Source: Membranipora membranacea (Eukaryota > Bryozoa > Gymnolaemata > Cheilostomatida > Membraniporidae). Taken from it: a stretch of DNA of 64,000 nucleotides. Of the stretch, positions 46,101 to 57,738 are shown piece by piece. The position numbers and the translations under genes are program-made. The notes beneath the pieces were generated by a model that had not been told where the DNA came from, made no database searches, and saw only the letters and a list, made by a program, of their open reading frames with translations. The number at the start of each line of letters is the position of its first letter. Within the stretch, counting starts at the first letter, position 1. The stretch is taken from positions 21,130,025 through 21,194,024 of the forward strand of contig OU612070.1 in assembly GCA_914767715.1 (NCBI GenBank), in the 5' to 3' direction.

Positions 46101-49100
46101 GATACCCTCCCTCGGTATAATTTTTGAAATTTTAAGTCAGCGTAATTACCAACCAGTTAATCGGAGGATCCCAATATTCTGCAGTTTGAATAAGGCCAAT
46201 AAGGGCTTGAAGTGGTCGGAGTTAGATAAGAATCGAAGAGAGTTTTGATTTTTCAATGCTGCCGTTTGGCATGTTTTTTTTTGGCAAAAGTGGACGTCGT
46301 TAAAGTTGGCGCTGACGGAGAACGGAGACCCGCAGAGACAAACGGACTTCAGATTTGAGACGAGCAGGAGTTGCTCCTCCTTATGAGGTAGGTTAAAAGC
46401 AAATCTATTTTTTGACCCGAGCAAAAAAAAACCTTGGTATAATTTTTGAAATTTCAAGTCAGCGTAATTACCAACCAGTTAATCGGAGGATCCCAATATT
46501 CTGCAGTTTGAATGAGGCCAATAAGGGCTTGAAGTGGTCGGAGTTAGATAAGAATCCAAGAGAGTTTTAATTTTTCAATGCTGCCGTTTTTTTTTTTTTT
46601 GGCAAAAGTGGACGTCGTTAAAGATGGCGCTGACTGAGAACGGAGACCCGCAGAGACAAACGGACTTCAGATTTGAGACGAGCAGGAGTTGCTCCTCCTT
46701 ATGAGGTAGGTTAAAAGCAAATCTATTTTTTGACCCGAGCGAAAAAAAACCATGATACCCTCCCTTGGTATAATTTTTGAAATTTCAAGTCAGCGTAATT
46801 ACCAACCAGTTAATCGGAGGATCCCAATATTCTGCAGTTTGAATAAGGCCAATAAGGGCTTGAAGTGGTCGGAGTTAGATAAGAATCCAAGAGAGTTTTG
46901 ATTTTTCAACGCTGCCGTTTGGCATGTTTTTTTTTGGCAAAAGTGGATGTCGTTAAAGTTGGCGCTGACGGAGAACGGAGACCCGCAGAGACAAACAGAC
47001 TTCAGATTTGAGACGAGCAGGAGTTGCTCCTCCTTATGAGGTACGTTAAAAGCAAATCTATTTTTTGACCCGAGCGAAAAAAAACCATGATACCCTCCCT
47101 TGGTATAATTTATGAAATTTCAAGTCAGCGTAATTACCAACCAGTTAATCGGAGGATCCCAATATTCTGCAGTTTGAATAAGGCCAATAAGGGCTTGAAG
47201 TGGTCGGAGTTAGATAAGAATCCAAGAGAGTTTTAATTTTTCAATGCTGCCGTTTGGCATGTTTTTTTTTGGCAAAAGTGGACGTCGTTAAAGTTGGCGC
47301 TGACGGAGAACGGAGACCCGCAGAGACAAACGGACTTCAGATTTGAGACGAGCAGGAGTTGCTCCTCCTTATGAGGTAGGTTAAAAGCAAATCTATTTTT
47401 TGACCCGAGCGAAAAAAAACCATGATACCCTCCCTTGGTATAATTTTTGAAATTTCAAGTCAGCGTAATTACCAACCAGTTAATCGGAGGATCCCAATAT
47501 TCTGCGGTTTGAATAAGGCCAATAAGGGCTTGAAGTGGTCGGAGTTAGATAAGAATCCAAGAGAGTTTTAATTTTTCAATGCTGCCGTTTGGCATTTTTT
47601 TTTTGGGCAAAAGTGGACGTCGTTAAAGTTGGCGCTGACGGAGAACGGAGACCCGCAGAGACAAACGGACTTCAGATTTGAGACGAGCAGGAGTTGTTCC
47701 TCCTTATTAGGTAGGTTAAAAGCAAATCTATTTTTTGACCGGAGCGAAAAAAAACCATGATACCCTCCCTTGGTATAATTTTTGAAATTTCAAGTCAGCG
47801 TAATTACCAACCAGTTAATCGGAGGATCCCAATATTCTGCAGGTTGAATAAGGCCAATAAGGGCTTGAAGTGGTCGGAGTTAGATAAGAATCCAAGAGAG
47901 TTTTAATTTTTCAATGCTGCCGTTTGGCATGTTTTTTTTTGGCAAAAGTGGACGTCGTTAAAGTTGGCGCTGACGGAGAACGGAGACCCGCAGAGACAAA
48001 CGGACTTCAGATTTGAGACGAGCAGGAGTTGCTCCTCCTTATGAGGTAAGTTAAAAGCAAATCTATTTTCTGACCCGAGCGAAAAAAAACCATGATACCC
48101 TCACTTGGTATAATTTTTGAAATTTCAAGTCAGCGTAATTACCAACCAGTTAATCGGAGGATCCCAATATTCTGCAGTTTGAATAAGGCCAATAAGGGCT
48201 TGAAGTGGTCGGAGTTAGATAAGAATCCAAGAGAGTTTTAATTTTTGAATGCTGCCGTTTGGCATGTTTTTTTTTGGCAAAAGTGGACGTCGTTAAAGTT
48301 GGCGCTGACGGAGAACGGACACCCGCAGAGACAAACGGACTTCAGATTTGAGACGAGCAGGAGTTGCTCCTCCTTATGAGGTAGGTTAAAAGCAAATCTA
48401 TTTTTTGACCCGAGCGAAAAAAAACCATGATACCCTCCCTTGGTTTAATTTTTGAAATTTCAAGTCAGCGTAATTACCAACCAGTTAATCGGAGGATCCC
48501 AATATTCTGCAGTTTGAATAAGGCCAATAAGGGCTTGAAGTGGTCGGAGTTAGATAAGAATTCAAGAGAGTTTTAATTTTTCAATGCTGCCGTTTGGCTT
48601 TTTTTTTTGGGCAAAAGTGGACGTCGTTAAAGTTGGCGCTGACGGAGAACGGAGACCCGCAGAGACAAACGGACTTCAGATTTGAGACGAGCAGGAGTTG
48701 TTCCTCCTTATTAGGTAGGTTAAAAGCAAATATATTTTTTGACCGGAGCGAAAAAAAACCATGATACCCTCCCTTGGTATAATTTTTGAAATTTCAAGTC
48801 AGCGTAATTACCAACCAGTTAATCGGAGGATCCCAATATTCTGCAGTTTGAATAAGGCCAATAAGGGCTTGAAGTGGTCGGAGTTAGATAAGAATCCAAG
48901 AGAGTTTTAATTTTTCAATGCTGCCGTTTGGCATGTTTTTTTTTGGCAAAAGTGGACGTCGTTAAAGTTGGCGCTGACGGAGAACGGAGACCCGCAGAGA
49001 CAAACGGACTTCAGATTTGAGACGAGCAGGAGTTGCTCCTCCTTATGAGGTAGGTTAAAAGCAAATCTATTTTCTGACCCGAGCGAAAAAAAACCATGAT

Positions 49101-49432
49101 ACCCTCACTTGGTATAATTTTTGAAATTTCAAGTCAGCGTAATTACCAACCAGTTAATCGGAGGATCCCAATATTCTGCAGTTTGAATAAAGCCAATAAG
49201 GGCTTGAAGTGGTCGGAGTTAGATAAGAATCCAAGAGAGTTTTAATTTTTCAATGCTGCCGTTTGGCATGTTTTTTTTTGGCAAAAGTGGACGTCGTTAA
49301 AGTTGGCGCTGACGGAGAACGGACACCCGCAGAGACAAACGGACTTCAGATTTGAGACGAGCAGGAGTTGCTCCTCCTTATGAGGTAGGTTAAAAGCAAA
49401 TCTATTTTTTGACCCGAGCGAAAAAAAACCAT
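46101..49432 (+). repeat. Eleven-monomer HOR, second copy lacking its last monomer, 3332 bp
   Basis: Monomers start at 46101, 46434 (type X), 46754, 47089, 47424, 47759, 48094, 48429, 48763 and 49098. Every private allele of the unit at 42433 recurs at +3668 or +3667. Differences I noticed are aagatggcg in X, gggcttgaag where the first copy has gggcatgaag, aattcaag in 48429, and one T fewer in the X tract. The final ctcggtat/ataagg monomer (45766 in the first copy) is absent; plain monomers follow from 49433. Confidence 0.9.
46434..46753 (+). repeat. Type X monomer 2
   Basis: Same 13-bp deletion, gaatgaggcc and gctgactgag as the copy at 42766, with a T14 run and a private aagatggcg. Length 320 bp. 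It is the 11-monomer-HOR counterpart of that copy. Confidence 0.9.
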
Positions 49433-50167
49433 GATACCCTCCCTTGGTATAATTTTTGAAATTTCAAGTCAGCGTAATTACCAACCAGTTAATCGGAGGA
49501 TCCCAATATTCTGCAGTTTGAATAAGGCCAATAAGGGCTTGAAGTGGTCGGAGTTAGATAAGAATCCAAGAGAGTTTTGATTTTTCAATGCTGCCGTTTG
49601 GCATGTTTTTTTTTGGCAAAAGTGGACGTCGTTAAAGTTGGCGCTGACGGATAACGGAGACCCGCAGAGACAAACGGACTTCAGATTTGAGACGAGCAGG
49701 AGTTGCTCCTCCTTATGAGGTACGTTAAAAGCAAATCTATTTTTTGACCCGAGCGAAAAAAAACCATGATACCCTCCCTTGGTATAATTTTTGAAATTTC
49801 AAGTCACCGTAATTACCAACCAGTTAATCGGAGGATCCCAATATTCTGCAGTTTGAATAAGGCCAATAAGGGCTTGAAGTGGTCGGAGTTAGATAAGAAT
49901 CCAAGAGAGTTATAATTTTTCAATGCTGCCGTTTGGCATGTTTTTTTTTGGCAAAAGTGGACGTCGTTAAACTTGGCGCTGACGGAGAACGGAGACCCGC
50001 AGAGACAAACGGACTTCAGATTTGAGACGAGCAGGAGTTGCTCCTCCTTATGAGGTACGTTAAAAGCAAATCTATTTTTTGACCCGAGCGAAAAAAAACC
50101 ATGATACCCTCCCTTGGTATAATTTTTGAAATTTCAAGTCAGTGTAATTACCAACCAGTTAATCGGA
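49433..50167 (+). repeat. Plain monomers between HOR domains 3 and 4
   Basis: Monomers start at 49433 (ggataacgg, gtacgtt), 49768 (gtcaccgtaa, agttataat, acttggcg) and 50103 (agtgtaatt, cggatgatcc), each with private changes. The monomers at 50103 and 50773 share agtgtaatt and cggatgatcc two monomers apart. The 2998-bp duplication begins inside the monomer at 50103. Confidence 0.82.
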
Positions 50168-53165
50168 TGATCCCAATATTCTGCAGTTTGAATAAGGCCA
50201 ATAAGGGCTTGAAGTGGTCGGAGTTAGATAAGAATCCAAGAGAGTTTTAATTTTTCAATGCTGCCGTTTGGCATGTTTTTTTTTGGCAAAAGTGGACGTC
50301 GTTAAAGTTGGAGCTGACGGAGAACGGAGACCCGCAGAGACAAACGGACTTCAGATTTGAGACGAGCAGGAGTTGCTCCTCCTTATGAGGTAGGTTAACA
50401 GCAAATCTATTTTTTGACCCGAGCGAAAAAAAACCATGATACCCTCCCTTGGTATAATTTTTGAAATTTCAAGTCAGCGTAATTACCAACCAGTTAATAG
50501 GAGGATCCCAATATTCTGCAGTTTGAATAAGGCCAATAAGGGCTTGAAGTGGTCGGAGTTAGATAAGAATCCAAGAGAGTTTTAATTTTTCAATGCTGCC
50601 GTTTGGCATGTTTTTTTTTGGCAAAAGTGGACGTCGTTAAAGTTGGCGCTGACGGAGAACGGAGACCCGCAGAGACAAACGGACTTCAGATTTGAGACGA
50701 GCAGGAGTTGCTCCTCCTTATGAGGTAGGTTAAAAGCAAATCTATTTTTTGACCCGAGCGAAAAAAAACCATGATACCCTCCCTTGGTATAATTTTTGAA
50801 ATTTCAAGTCAGTGTAATTACCAACCAGTTAATCGGATGATCCCAATATTCTGCAGTTTGAATAAGGCCAATAAGGGCTTGAAGTGGTCGGAGTTAGATA
50901 AGAATCCAAAAGAGTTTTAATTTTTCAATGCTGCCGTTTGGCATGTTTTTTTTTGGCAAAAGTGGACGTCGTTAAAGTTGGCGCTGACGGAGAACGGAGA
51001 CCCGCAGAGACAAACGGACTTCAGATTTGAGACAAGCAGGAGTTGCTCCTCCTTATGAGGTAGGTTAAAAGCAAATCTATTTTTTGACCCGAGCGAAAAA
51101 AAACCATGATACCCTCCCTTGGTTTAATTTTTGAAATTTCAAGTCAGCGTAATTACCAACCAGTTAATCGGAGGATCCCAATATTCTGCAGTTTGAATAA
51201 GGCCAATAAGGGCTTGAAGTGGTCGGAGTTAGATAAGAATCCAAGAGAGTTTTGATTTTTCAATGCTGCCGTTTGGCATGTTTTTTTTTGGCAAAAGTGG
51301 ACGTCGTTAAAGTTGGCGCTGACGGAGAACGGAGACCCGCAGAGACAAACGGACTTCAGATTTGAGACGAGCAGGAGTTGCTCCTCCTTATGAGGTAGGT
51401 TAAAAGCAAATCTATTTTTTGACCCGAGCGAAAAAAAACCATGATACCCTCCCTTGGTATAATTTTTGAAATTTCAAGTCAGCGTAATTACCAACCAGTT
51501 AATCGGAGGATCCCAATATTCTGCAGTTTGAATAAGGCCAATAAGGGCTTGAAGTGGTCGGAGTTAAATAAGAATCCAAGAGAGTTTTAATTTTTCAATG
51601 CTGCCGTTTGGCATGTTTTTTTTTGGCAAAAGTGGACGTCGTTAAAGTTGGCGCTGACGGAGAATGGAGACCCGCAGAGACAAACGGACTTCAGATTTGA
51701 GACGAGCAGGAGTTGCTCCTCCTTATGAGGTACGTTAAAAGCAAATCTATTTTTTGACCCGAGCGAAAAAAAACCATGATACCCTCCCTTGGTATAATTT
51801 TTGAAATTTCAAGTCAGCGTAATTACCAACCAGTTAATCGAAGGATCCCAATATTCTGCAGTTTGAATAAGGCCAATAAGGGCTTGAAGTGGTCGGAGTT
51901 AGATAAGAATCCAAGAGAGTTTTAATTTTTCAATGCTGCCGTTTGGCATGTTTTTTTTTGGCAAAAGTGGACGTCGTTAAAGTTGGCGCTGACGGAGAAC
52001 GGAGACCCGCAGAGACAAACGGACTTCAGATTTGAGACGAGCAGGAGTTGCTCCTCCTTATGAGGTACGTTAAAAGCAAATCTATTTTTTGACCCGAGCG
52101 AAAAAAAACCATGATACCCTCCCTTGGTATAATTTTTGAAATTTCAAGTCAGCGTGATTACCAACCAGTTAATCGGAGGATCCCAATATTCTGCAGTTTG
52201 AATAAGGCCAATAAGGGCTTGAAGTGGTCGGAGTTAAATAAGAATCCAAGAGAGTTTTAATTTTTCAATGCTGCCGTTTGGCATGGTTTTTTTTGGCAAA
52301 AGTGGACGTCGTTAAAGTTGGCGCTGACGGAGAACGGAGACCCGCAGAGACAAACGGACTTCAGATTTGAGACAAGCAGGAGTTGCTCCTCCTTATGAGG
52401 TAGGTTAAAAGCAAATCTATTTTTTGACCCGAGCGAAAAAAAACCTTGGTATAATTTTTGAAATTTCAAGTCAGCGTAATTACCAACCAGTTAATCGGAG
52501 GATCCCAATATTCTGCAGTTTGAATGAGGCCAATAAGGGCTTGAAGTGGTCGGAGTTAGATAAGAATCCAAGAGAGTTTTAATTTTTCAATGCTGCCGTT
52601 TTTTTTTTTTTTGGCAAAAGTGGACGTCGTTAAAGTTGGCGCTGACTGAGAACGGAGACCCGCAGAGACAAATGGACTTCAGATTTGAGACGAGCAGGAG
52701 TTGCTCCTCCTTATGAGGTAGGTTAAAAGCAAATCTATTTTTTGACCCGAGCGAAAAAAAACCATGATACCCTCCCTTGGTATAATTTTTGAAATTTCAA
52801 GTCAGCGTAATTACCAACCAGATAATCGGAGGATCCCAATATTCTGCAGTTTGAATAAGGCCAATAAGGGCTTGCAGTGTTTGGAGTTAGATAAGAATCC
52901 AAGAGAGTTTTAATTTTTCAATGCTGCCGTTTGCCCTGTTTTTTTTTGGCAAAAGTGGACGTCGTTAAAGTTGGCGCTGACGGAGAACGGAGACCCGCAG
53001 AGACAAACGGACTTCAGATTTGAGACGAGCAGGAGTTGCTCCTCCTTATGAGGTAGGTTAAAAGCAAATCTATTTTTTGACCCGAGCGAAAAAAAACCAT
53101 GATACCCTCCCTTGGTATAATTTTTTAAATTTCAAGTCAGCGTAATTACCAACCAGTTAATCGGA
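50168..53165 (+). repeat. Nine-monomer HOR, first copy, 2998 bp
   Basis: Monomers start at 50103 (partly), 50438 (ttaatagg), 50773 (tccaaaagag, gacaagcagg), 51108 (ggtttaa), 51443 (gttaaataag, agaatgg), 51778 (atcgaagg), 52113 (gcgtgatt), 52446 (type X), 52766 (gataatcgg, gcagtgtttgg, gccctg) and 53101 (ttaaattt). Close identity with +2998 runs from about 50168 (gagctgacgg and ggttaacagc near 50311-50399) to about 52928. The gccctg and ttaaattt stretch near 52929-53140 is not in the second copy. Confidence 0.9.
52446..52765 (+). repeat. Type X monomer 3
   Basis: Has the 13-bp deletion, a T14 run, gaatgaggcc and gctgactgag, plus the allele gacaaatgg shared only with the copy at 55444. Length 320 bp. 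The monomer before it has an unusual atggtttttttttgg tract. Confidence 0.9.
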
Positions 53166-55926
53166 GGATCCCAATATTCTGCAGTTTGAATAAGGCCAAT
53201 AAGGGCTTGAAGTGGTCGGAGTTAGATAAGAATCCAAGAGAGTTTTAATTTTTCAATGCTGCCGTTTGGCATGTTTTTTTTTGGCAAAAGTGGACGTCGT
53301 TAAAGTTGGAGCTGACGGAGAACGGAGACCCGCAGAGACAAACGGACTTCAGATTTGAGACGAGCAGGAGTTGCTCCTCCTTATGAGGTAGGTTAACAGC
53401 AAATCTATTTTTTGACCCGAGCGAAAAAAAACCATGATACCCTCCCTTGGTATAATTTTTGAAATTTCAAGTCAGCGTAATTACCAACCAGTTAATAGGA
53501 GGATCCCAATATTCTGCAGTTTGAATAAGGCCAATAAGGGCTTGAAGTGGTCGGAGTTAGATAAGAATCCAAGAGAGTTTTAATTTTTCAATGCTGCCGT
53601 TTGGCATGTTTTTTTTTGGCAAAAGTGGACGTCGTTAAAGTTGGCGCTGACGGAGAACGGAGACCCGCAGAGACAAACGGACTTCAGATTTGAGACGAGC
53701 AGGAGTTGCTCCTCCTTATGAGGTAGGTTAAAAGCAAATCTATTTTTTGACCCGAGCGAAAAAAAACCATGATACCCTCCCTTGGTATAATTTTTGAAAT
53801 TTCAAGTCAGTGTAATTACCAACCAGTTAATCGGATGATCCCAATATTCTGCAGTTTGAATAAGGCCAATAAGGGCTTGAAGTGGTCGGAGTTAGATAAG
53901 AATCCAAAAGAGTTTTAATTTTTCAATGCTGCCGTTTGGCATGTTTTTTTTTGGCAAAAGTGGACGTCGTTAAAGTTGGCGCTGACGGAGAACGGAGACC
54001 CGCAGAGACAAACGGACTTCAGATTTGAGACAAGCAGGAGTTGCTCCTCCTTATGAGGTAGGTTAAAAGCAAATCTATTTTTTGACCCGAGCGAAAAAAA
54101 ACCATGATACCCTCCCTTGGTTTAATTTTTGAAATTTCAAGTCAGCGTAATTACCAACCAGTTAATCGGAGGATCCCAATATTCTGCAGTTTGAATAAGG
54201 CCAATAAGGGCTTGAAGTGGTCGGAGTTAGATAAGAATCCAAGAGAGTTTTGATTTTTCAATGCTGCCGTTTGGCATGTTTTTTTTTGGCAAAAGTGGAC
54301 GTCGTTAAAGTTGGCGCTGACGGAGAACGGAGACCCGCAGAGACAAACGGACTTCAGATTTGAGACGAGCAGGAGTTGCTCCTCCTTATGAGGTAGGTTA
54401 AAAGCAAATCTATTTTTTGACCCGAGCGAAAAAAAACCATGATACCCTCCCTTGGTATAATTTTTGAAATTTCAAGTCAGCGTAATTACCAACCAGTTAA
54501 TCGGAGGATCCCAATATTCTGCAGTTTGAATAAGGCCAATAAGGGCTTGAAGTGGTCGGAGTTAAATAAGAATCCAAGAGAGTTTTAATTTTTCAATGCT
54601 GCCGTTTGGCATGTTTTTTTTTGGCAAAAGTGGACGTCGTTAAAGTTGGCGCTGACGGAGAATGGAGACCCGCAGAGACAAACGGACTTCAGATTTGAGA
54701 CGAGCAGGAGTTGCTCCTCCTTATGAGGTACGTTAAAAGCAAATCTATTTTTTGACCCGAGCGAAAAAAAACCATGATACCCTCCCTTGGTATAATTTTT
54801 GAAATTTCAAGTCAGCGTAATTACCAACCAGTTAATCGAAGGATCCCAATATTCTGCAGTTTGAATAAGGCCAATAAGGGCTTGAAGTGGTCGGAGTTAG
54901 ATAAGAATCCAAGAGAGTTTTAATTTTTCAATGCTGCCGTTTGGCATGTTTTTTTTTGGCAAAAGTGGACGTCGTTAAAGTTGGCGCTGACGGAGAACGG
55001 AGACCCGCAGAGACAAACGGACTTCAGATTTGAGACGAGCAGGAGTTGCTCCTCCTTATGAGGTACGTTAAAAGCAAATCTATTTTTTGACCCGAGCGAA
55101 AAAAAACCATGATACCCTCCCTTGGTATAATTTTTGAAATTTCAAGTCAGCGTGATTACCAACCAGTTAATCGGAGGATCCCAATATTCTGCAGTTTGAA
55201 TAAGGCCAATAAGGGCTTGAAGTGGTCGGAGTTAAATAAGAATCCAAGAGAGTTTTAATTTTTCAATGCTGCCGTTTGGCATGGTTTTTTTTGGCAAAAG
55301 TGGACGTCGTTAAAGTTGGCGCTGACGGAGAACGGAGACCCGCAGAGACAAACGGACTTCAGATTTGAGACAAGCAGGAGTTGCTCCTCCTTATGAGGTA
55401 GGTTAAAAGCAAATCTATTTTTTGACCCGAGCGAAAAAAAACCTTGGTATAATTTTTGAAATTTCAAGTCAGCGTAATTACCAACCAGTTAATCGGAGGA
55501 TCCCAATATTCTGCAGTTTGAATGAGGCCAATAAGGGCTTGAAGTGGTCGGAGTTAGATAAGAATCCAAGAGAGTTTTAATTTTTCAATGCTGCCGTTTT
55601 TTTTTTTTTTGGCAAAAGTGGACGTCGTTAAAGTTGGCGCTGACTGAGAACGGAGACCCGCAGAGACAAATGGACTTCAGATTTGAGACGAGCAGGAGTT
55701 GCTCCTCCTTATGAGGTAGGTTAAAAGCAAATCTATTTTTTGACCCGAGCGAAAAAAAACCATGATACCCTCCCTTGGTATAATTTTTGAAATTTCAAGT
55801 CAGCGTAATTACCAACCAGATAATCGGAGGATCCCAATATTCTGCAGTTTGAATAAGGCCAATAAGGGCTTGCAGTGTTTGGAGTTAGATAAGAATCCAA
55901 GAGAGTTTTAATTTTTCAATGCTGCC
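53166..55926 (+). repeat. Nine-monomer HOR, second copy (about 2760 bp matched)
   Basis: Monomers start at 53101 (partly), 53436, 53771, 54106, 54441, 54776, 55111, 55444 (type X) and 55764. The markers gagctgacgg, ttaatagg, tccaaaagag, gacaagcagg, agaatgg, atcgaagg, gcgtgatt, gacaaatgg and gcagtgtttgg all recur at exactly +2998. I noticed no difference within the matched stretch. Identity ends near 55926, where this copy has ggcatg and the first has gccctg. Confidence 0.9.
55444..55763 (+). repeat. Type X monomer 4
   Basis: Repeats X monomer 3 at +2998, including gacaaatgg and the T14 run. Length 320 bp. Confidence 0.9.
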
Positions 55927-56750
55927 GTTTGGCATGTTTTTTTTTGGCAAAAGTGGACGTCGTTAAAGTTGGCGCTGACGGAGAACGGAGACCCGCAGAG
56001 ACAAACGGACTTCAGATTTGAGACGAGCAGGAGTTGCTCCTCCTTATGAGGTAGGTTAAAAGCAAATCTATTTTTTGACCCGAGCGAAAAAAAACCTCGG
56101 TATAATTTTTGAAATTTCAAGTCAGCGTAATTACCAACCAGTTAATCGGAGGATCCCAATATTCTGCAGTTTGAATGAGGCCAATAAGGGCTTGAAGTGG
56201 TCGGAGTTAGATAAGAATCCAAGAGAGTTTTAATTTTTCAATGCTGCCGTTTTTTTTTTTTTGGCAAAAGTGGACGTCGTTAAAGTTGGCGCTGACTGAG
56301 AACGGAGACCCGCAGAGACAAACGGACTTCAGATTTGAGAGGAGCAGGAGTTGCTCCTCCTTATGAGGTAGGTTAAAAGCAAATCTATTTTTTGACCCGA
56401 GCGAAAACAAACCATGATACCCTCCCTTGGTATAATTTTTGAAATTTCAAGTCAGCGTAATTACCAACCAGATAATCGGAAGATCCCAATATTCTGCAGT
56501 TTGAATAAGGCCAATAAGGGCTTGAAGTGGTCGGAGTTAGATAAGAATCCAAGAGAGTTTTAATTTTTCAATGCTGCCGTTTGGCATGTTTTTTTTTGGC
56601 AAAAGTGGACGTCGTTAAAGTTGGCGCTGACGGAGAACGGAGACCCGCAGAGACAAACGGACTTCAGATTTGAGACGAGCAGGAGTTGCTCCTCCTTATG
56701 AGGTAGGTTAAAAGCAAATCTATTTTTTGACCCGAGCGAAAAAAAACCAT
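55764..56750 (+). repeat. Trimer HOR, first copy, 987 bp
   Basis: Monomers start at 55764 (gataatcgg, gcagtgtttgg, ending at the cctcggtat deletion junction), 56097 (type X) and 56416 (gataatcggaagatcc). The unit is three monomers less 18 bases, owing to the X deletion and T tract. Confidence 0.9.
56097..56415 (+). repeat. Type X monomer 5
   Basis: Same deletion, but the junction reads cctcggtat; a T13 run; gctgactgag; private gagaggagcagg and gaaaacaaacc. Length 319 bp. It is only two monomers from X monomer 4, so X units become closely spaced here. Confidence 0.9.
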
Positions 56751-57738
56751 GATACCCTCCCTTGGTATAATTTTTGAAATTTCAAGTCAGCGTAATTACC
56801 AACCAGATAATCGGAGGATCCCAATATTCTGCAGTTTGAATAAGGCCAATAAGGGCTTGCAGTGTTTGGAGTTAGATAAGAATCCAAGAGAGTTTTAATT
56901 TTTCAATGCTGCCGTTTGGCATGTTTTTTTTTGGCAAAAGTGGACGTCGTTAAAGTTGGCGCTGACGGAGAACGGAGACCCGCAGAGACAAACGGACTTC
57001 AGATTTGAGACGAGCAGGAGTTGCTCCTCCTTATGAGGTAGGTTAAAAGCAAATCTATTTTTTGACCCGAGCGAAAAAAAACCTCGGTATAATTTTTGAA
57101 ATTTCAAGTCAGCGTAATTACCAACCAGTTAATCGGAGGATCCCAATATTCTGCAGTTTGAATGAGGCCAATAAGGGCTTGAAGTGGTCGGAGTTAGATA
57201 AGAATCCAAGAGAGTTTTAATTTTTCAATGCTGCCGTTTTGTTTTTTTTGGCAAAAGTGGACGTCGTTAAAGTTGGCGCTGACTGAGAACGGAGACCCGC
57301 AGAGACAAACGGACTTCAGATTTGAGAGGAGCAGGAGTTGCTCCTCCTTATGAGGTAGGTTAAAAGCAAATCTATTTTTTGACCCGAGCGAAAACAAACC
57401 ATGATACCCTCCCTTGGTATAATTTTTGAAATTTCAAGTCAGCGTAATTACCAACCAGATAATCGGAAGATCCCAATATTCTGCAGTTTGAATAAGGCCA
57501 ATAAGGGCTTGAAGTGGTCGGAGTTAGATAAGAATCCAAGAGAGTTTTAATTTTTCAATGCTGCCGTTTGGCATGTTTTTTTTTGGCAAAAGTGGACGTC
57601 GTTAAAGTTGGCGCTGACGGAGAACGGAGACCCGCAGAGACAAACGGACTTCAGATTTGAGACGAGCAGGAGTTGCTCCTCCTTATGAGGTAGGTTAAAA
57701 GCAAATCTATTTTTTGACCCGAGCGAAAAAAAAACCAT
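56751..57738 (+). repeat. Trimer HOR, second copy, 988 bp
   Basis: Monomers start at 56751, 57084 (type X) and 57403. All trimer markers recur at +987; the differences seen are a G within the X T run and an A9 run at the end. Identity with the first trimer makes this a young duplication. Confidence 0.9.
57084..57402 (+). repeat. Type X monomer 6
   Basis: Repeats X monomer 5 at +987 (cctcggtat junction, gagaggagcagg, gaaaacaaacc). The T run is interrupted by one G (T4-G-T8). Length 319 bp. Confidence 0.9.
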
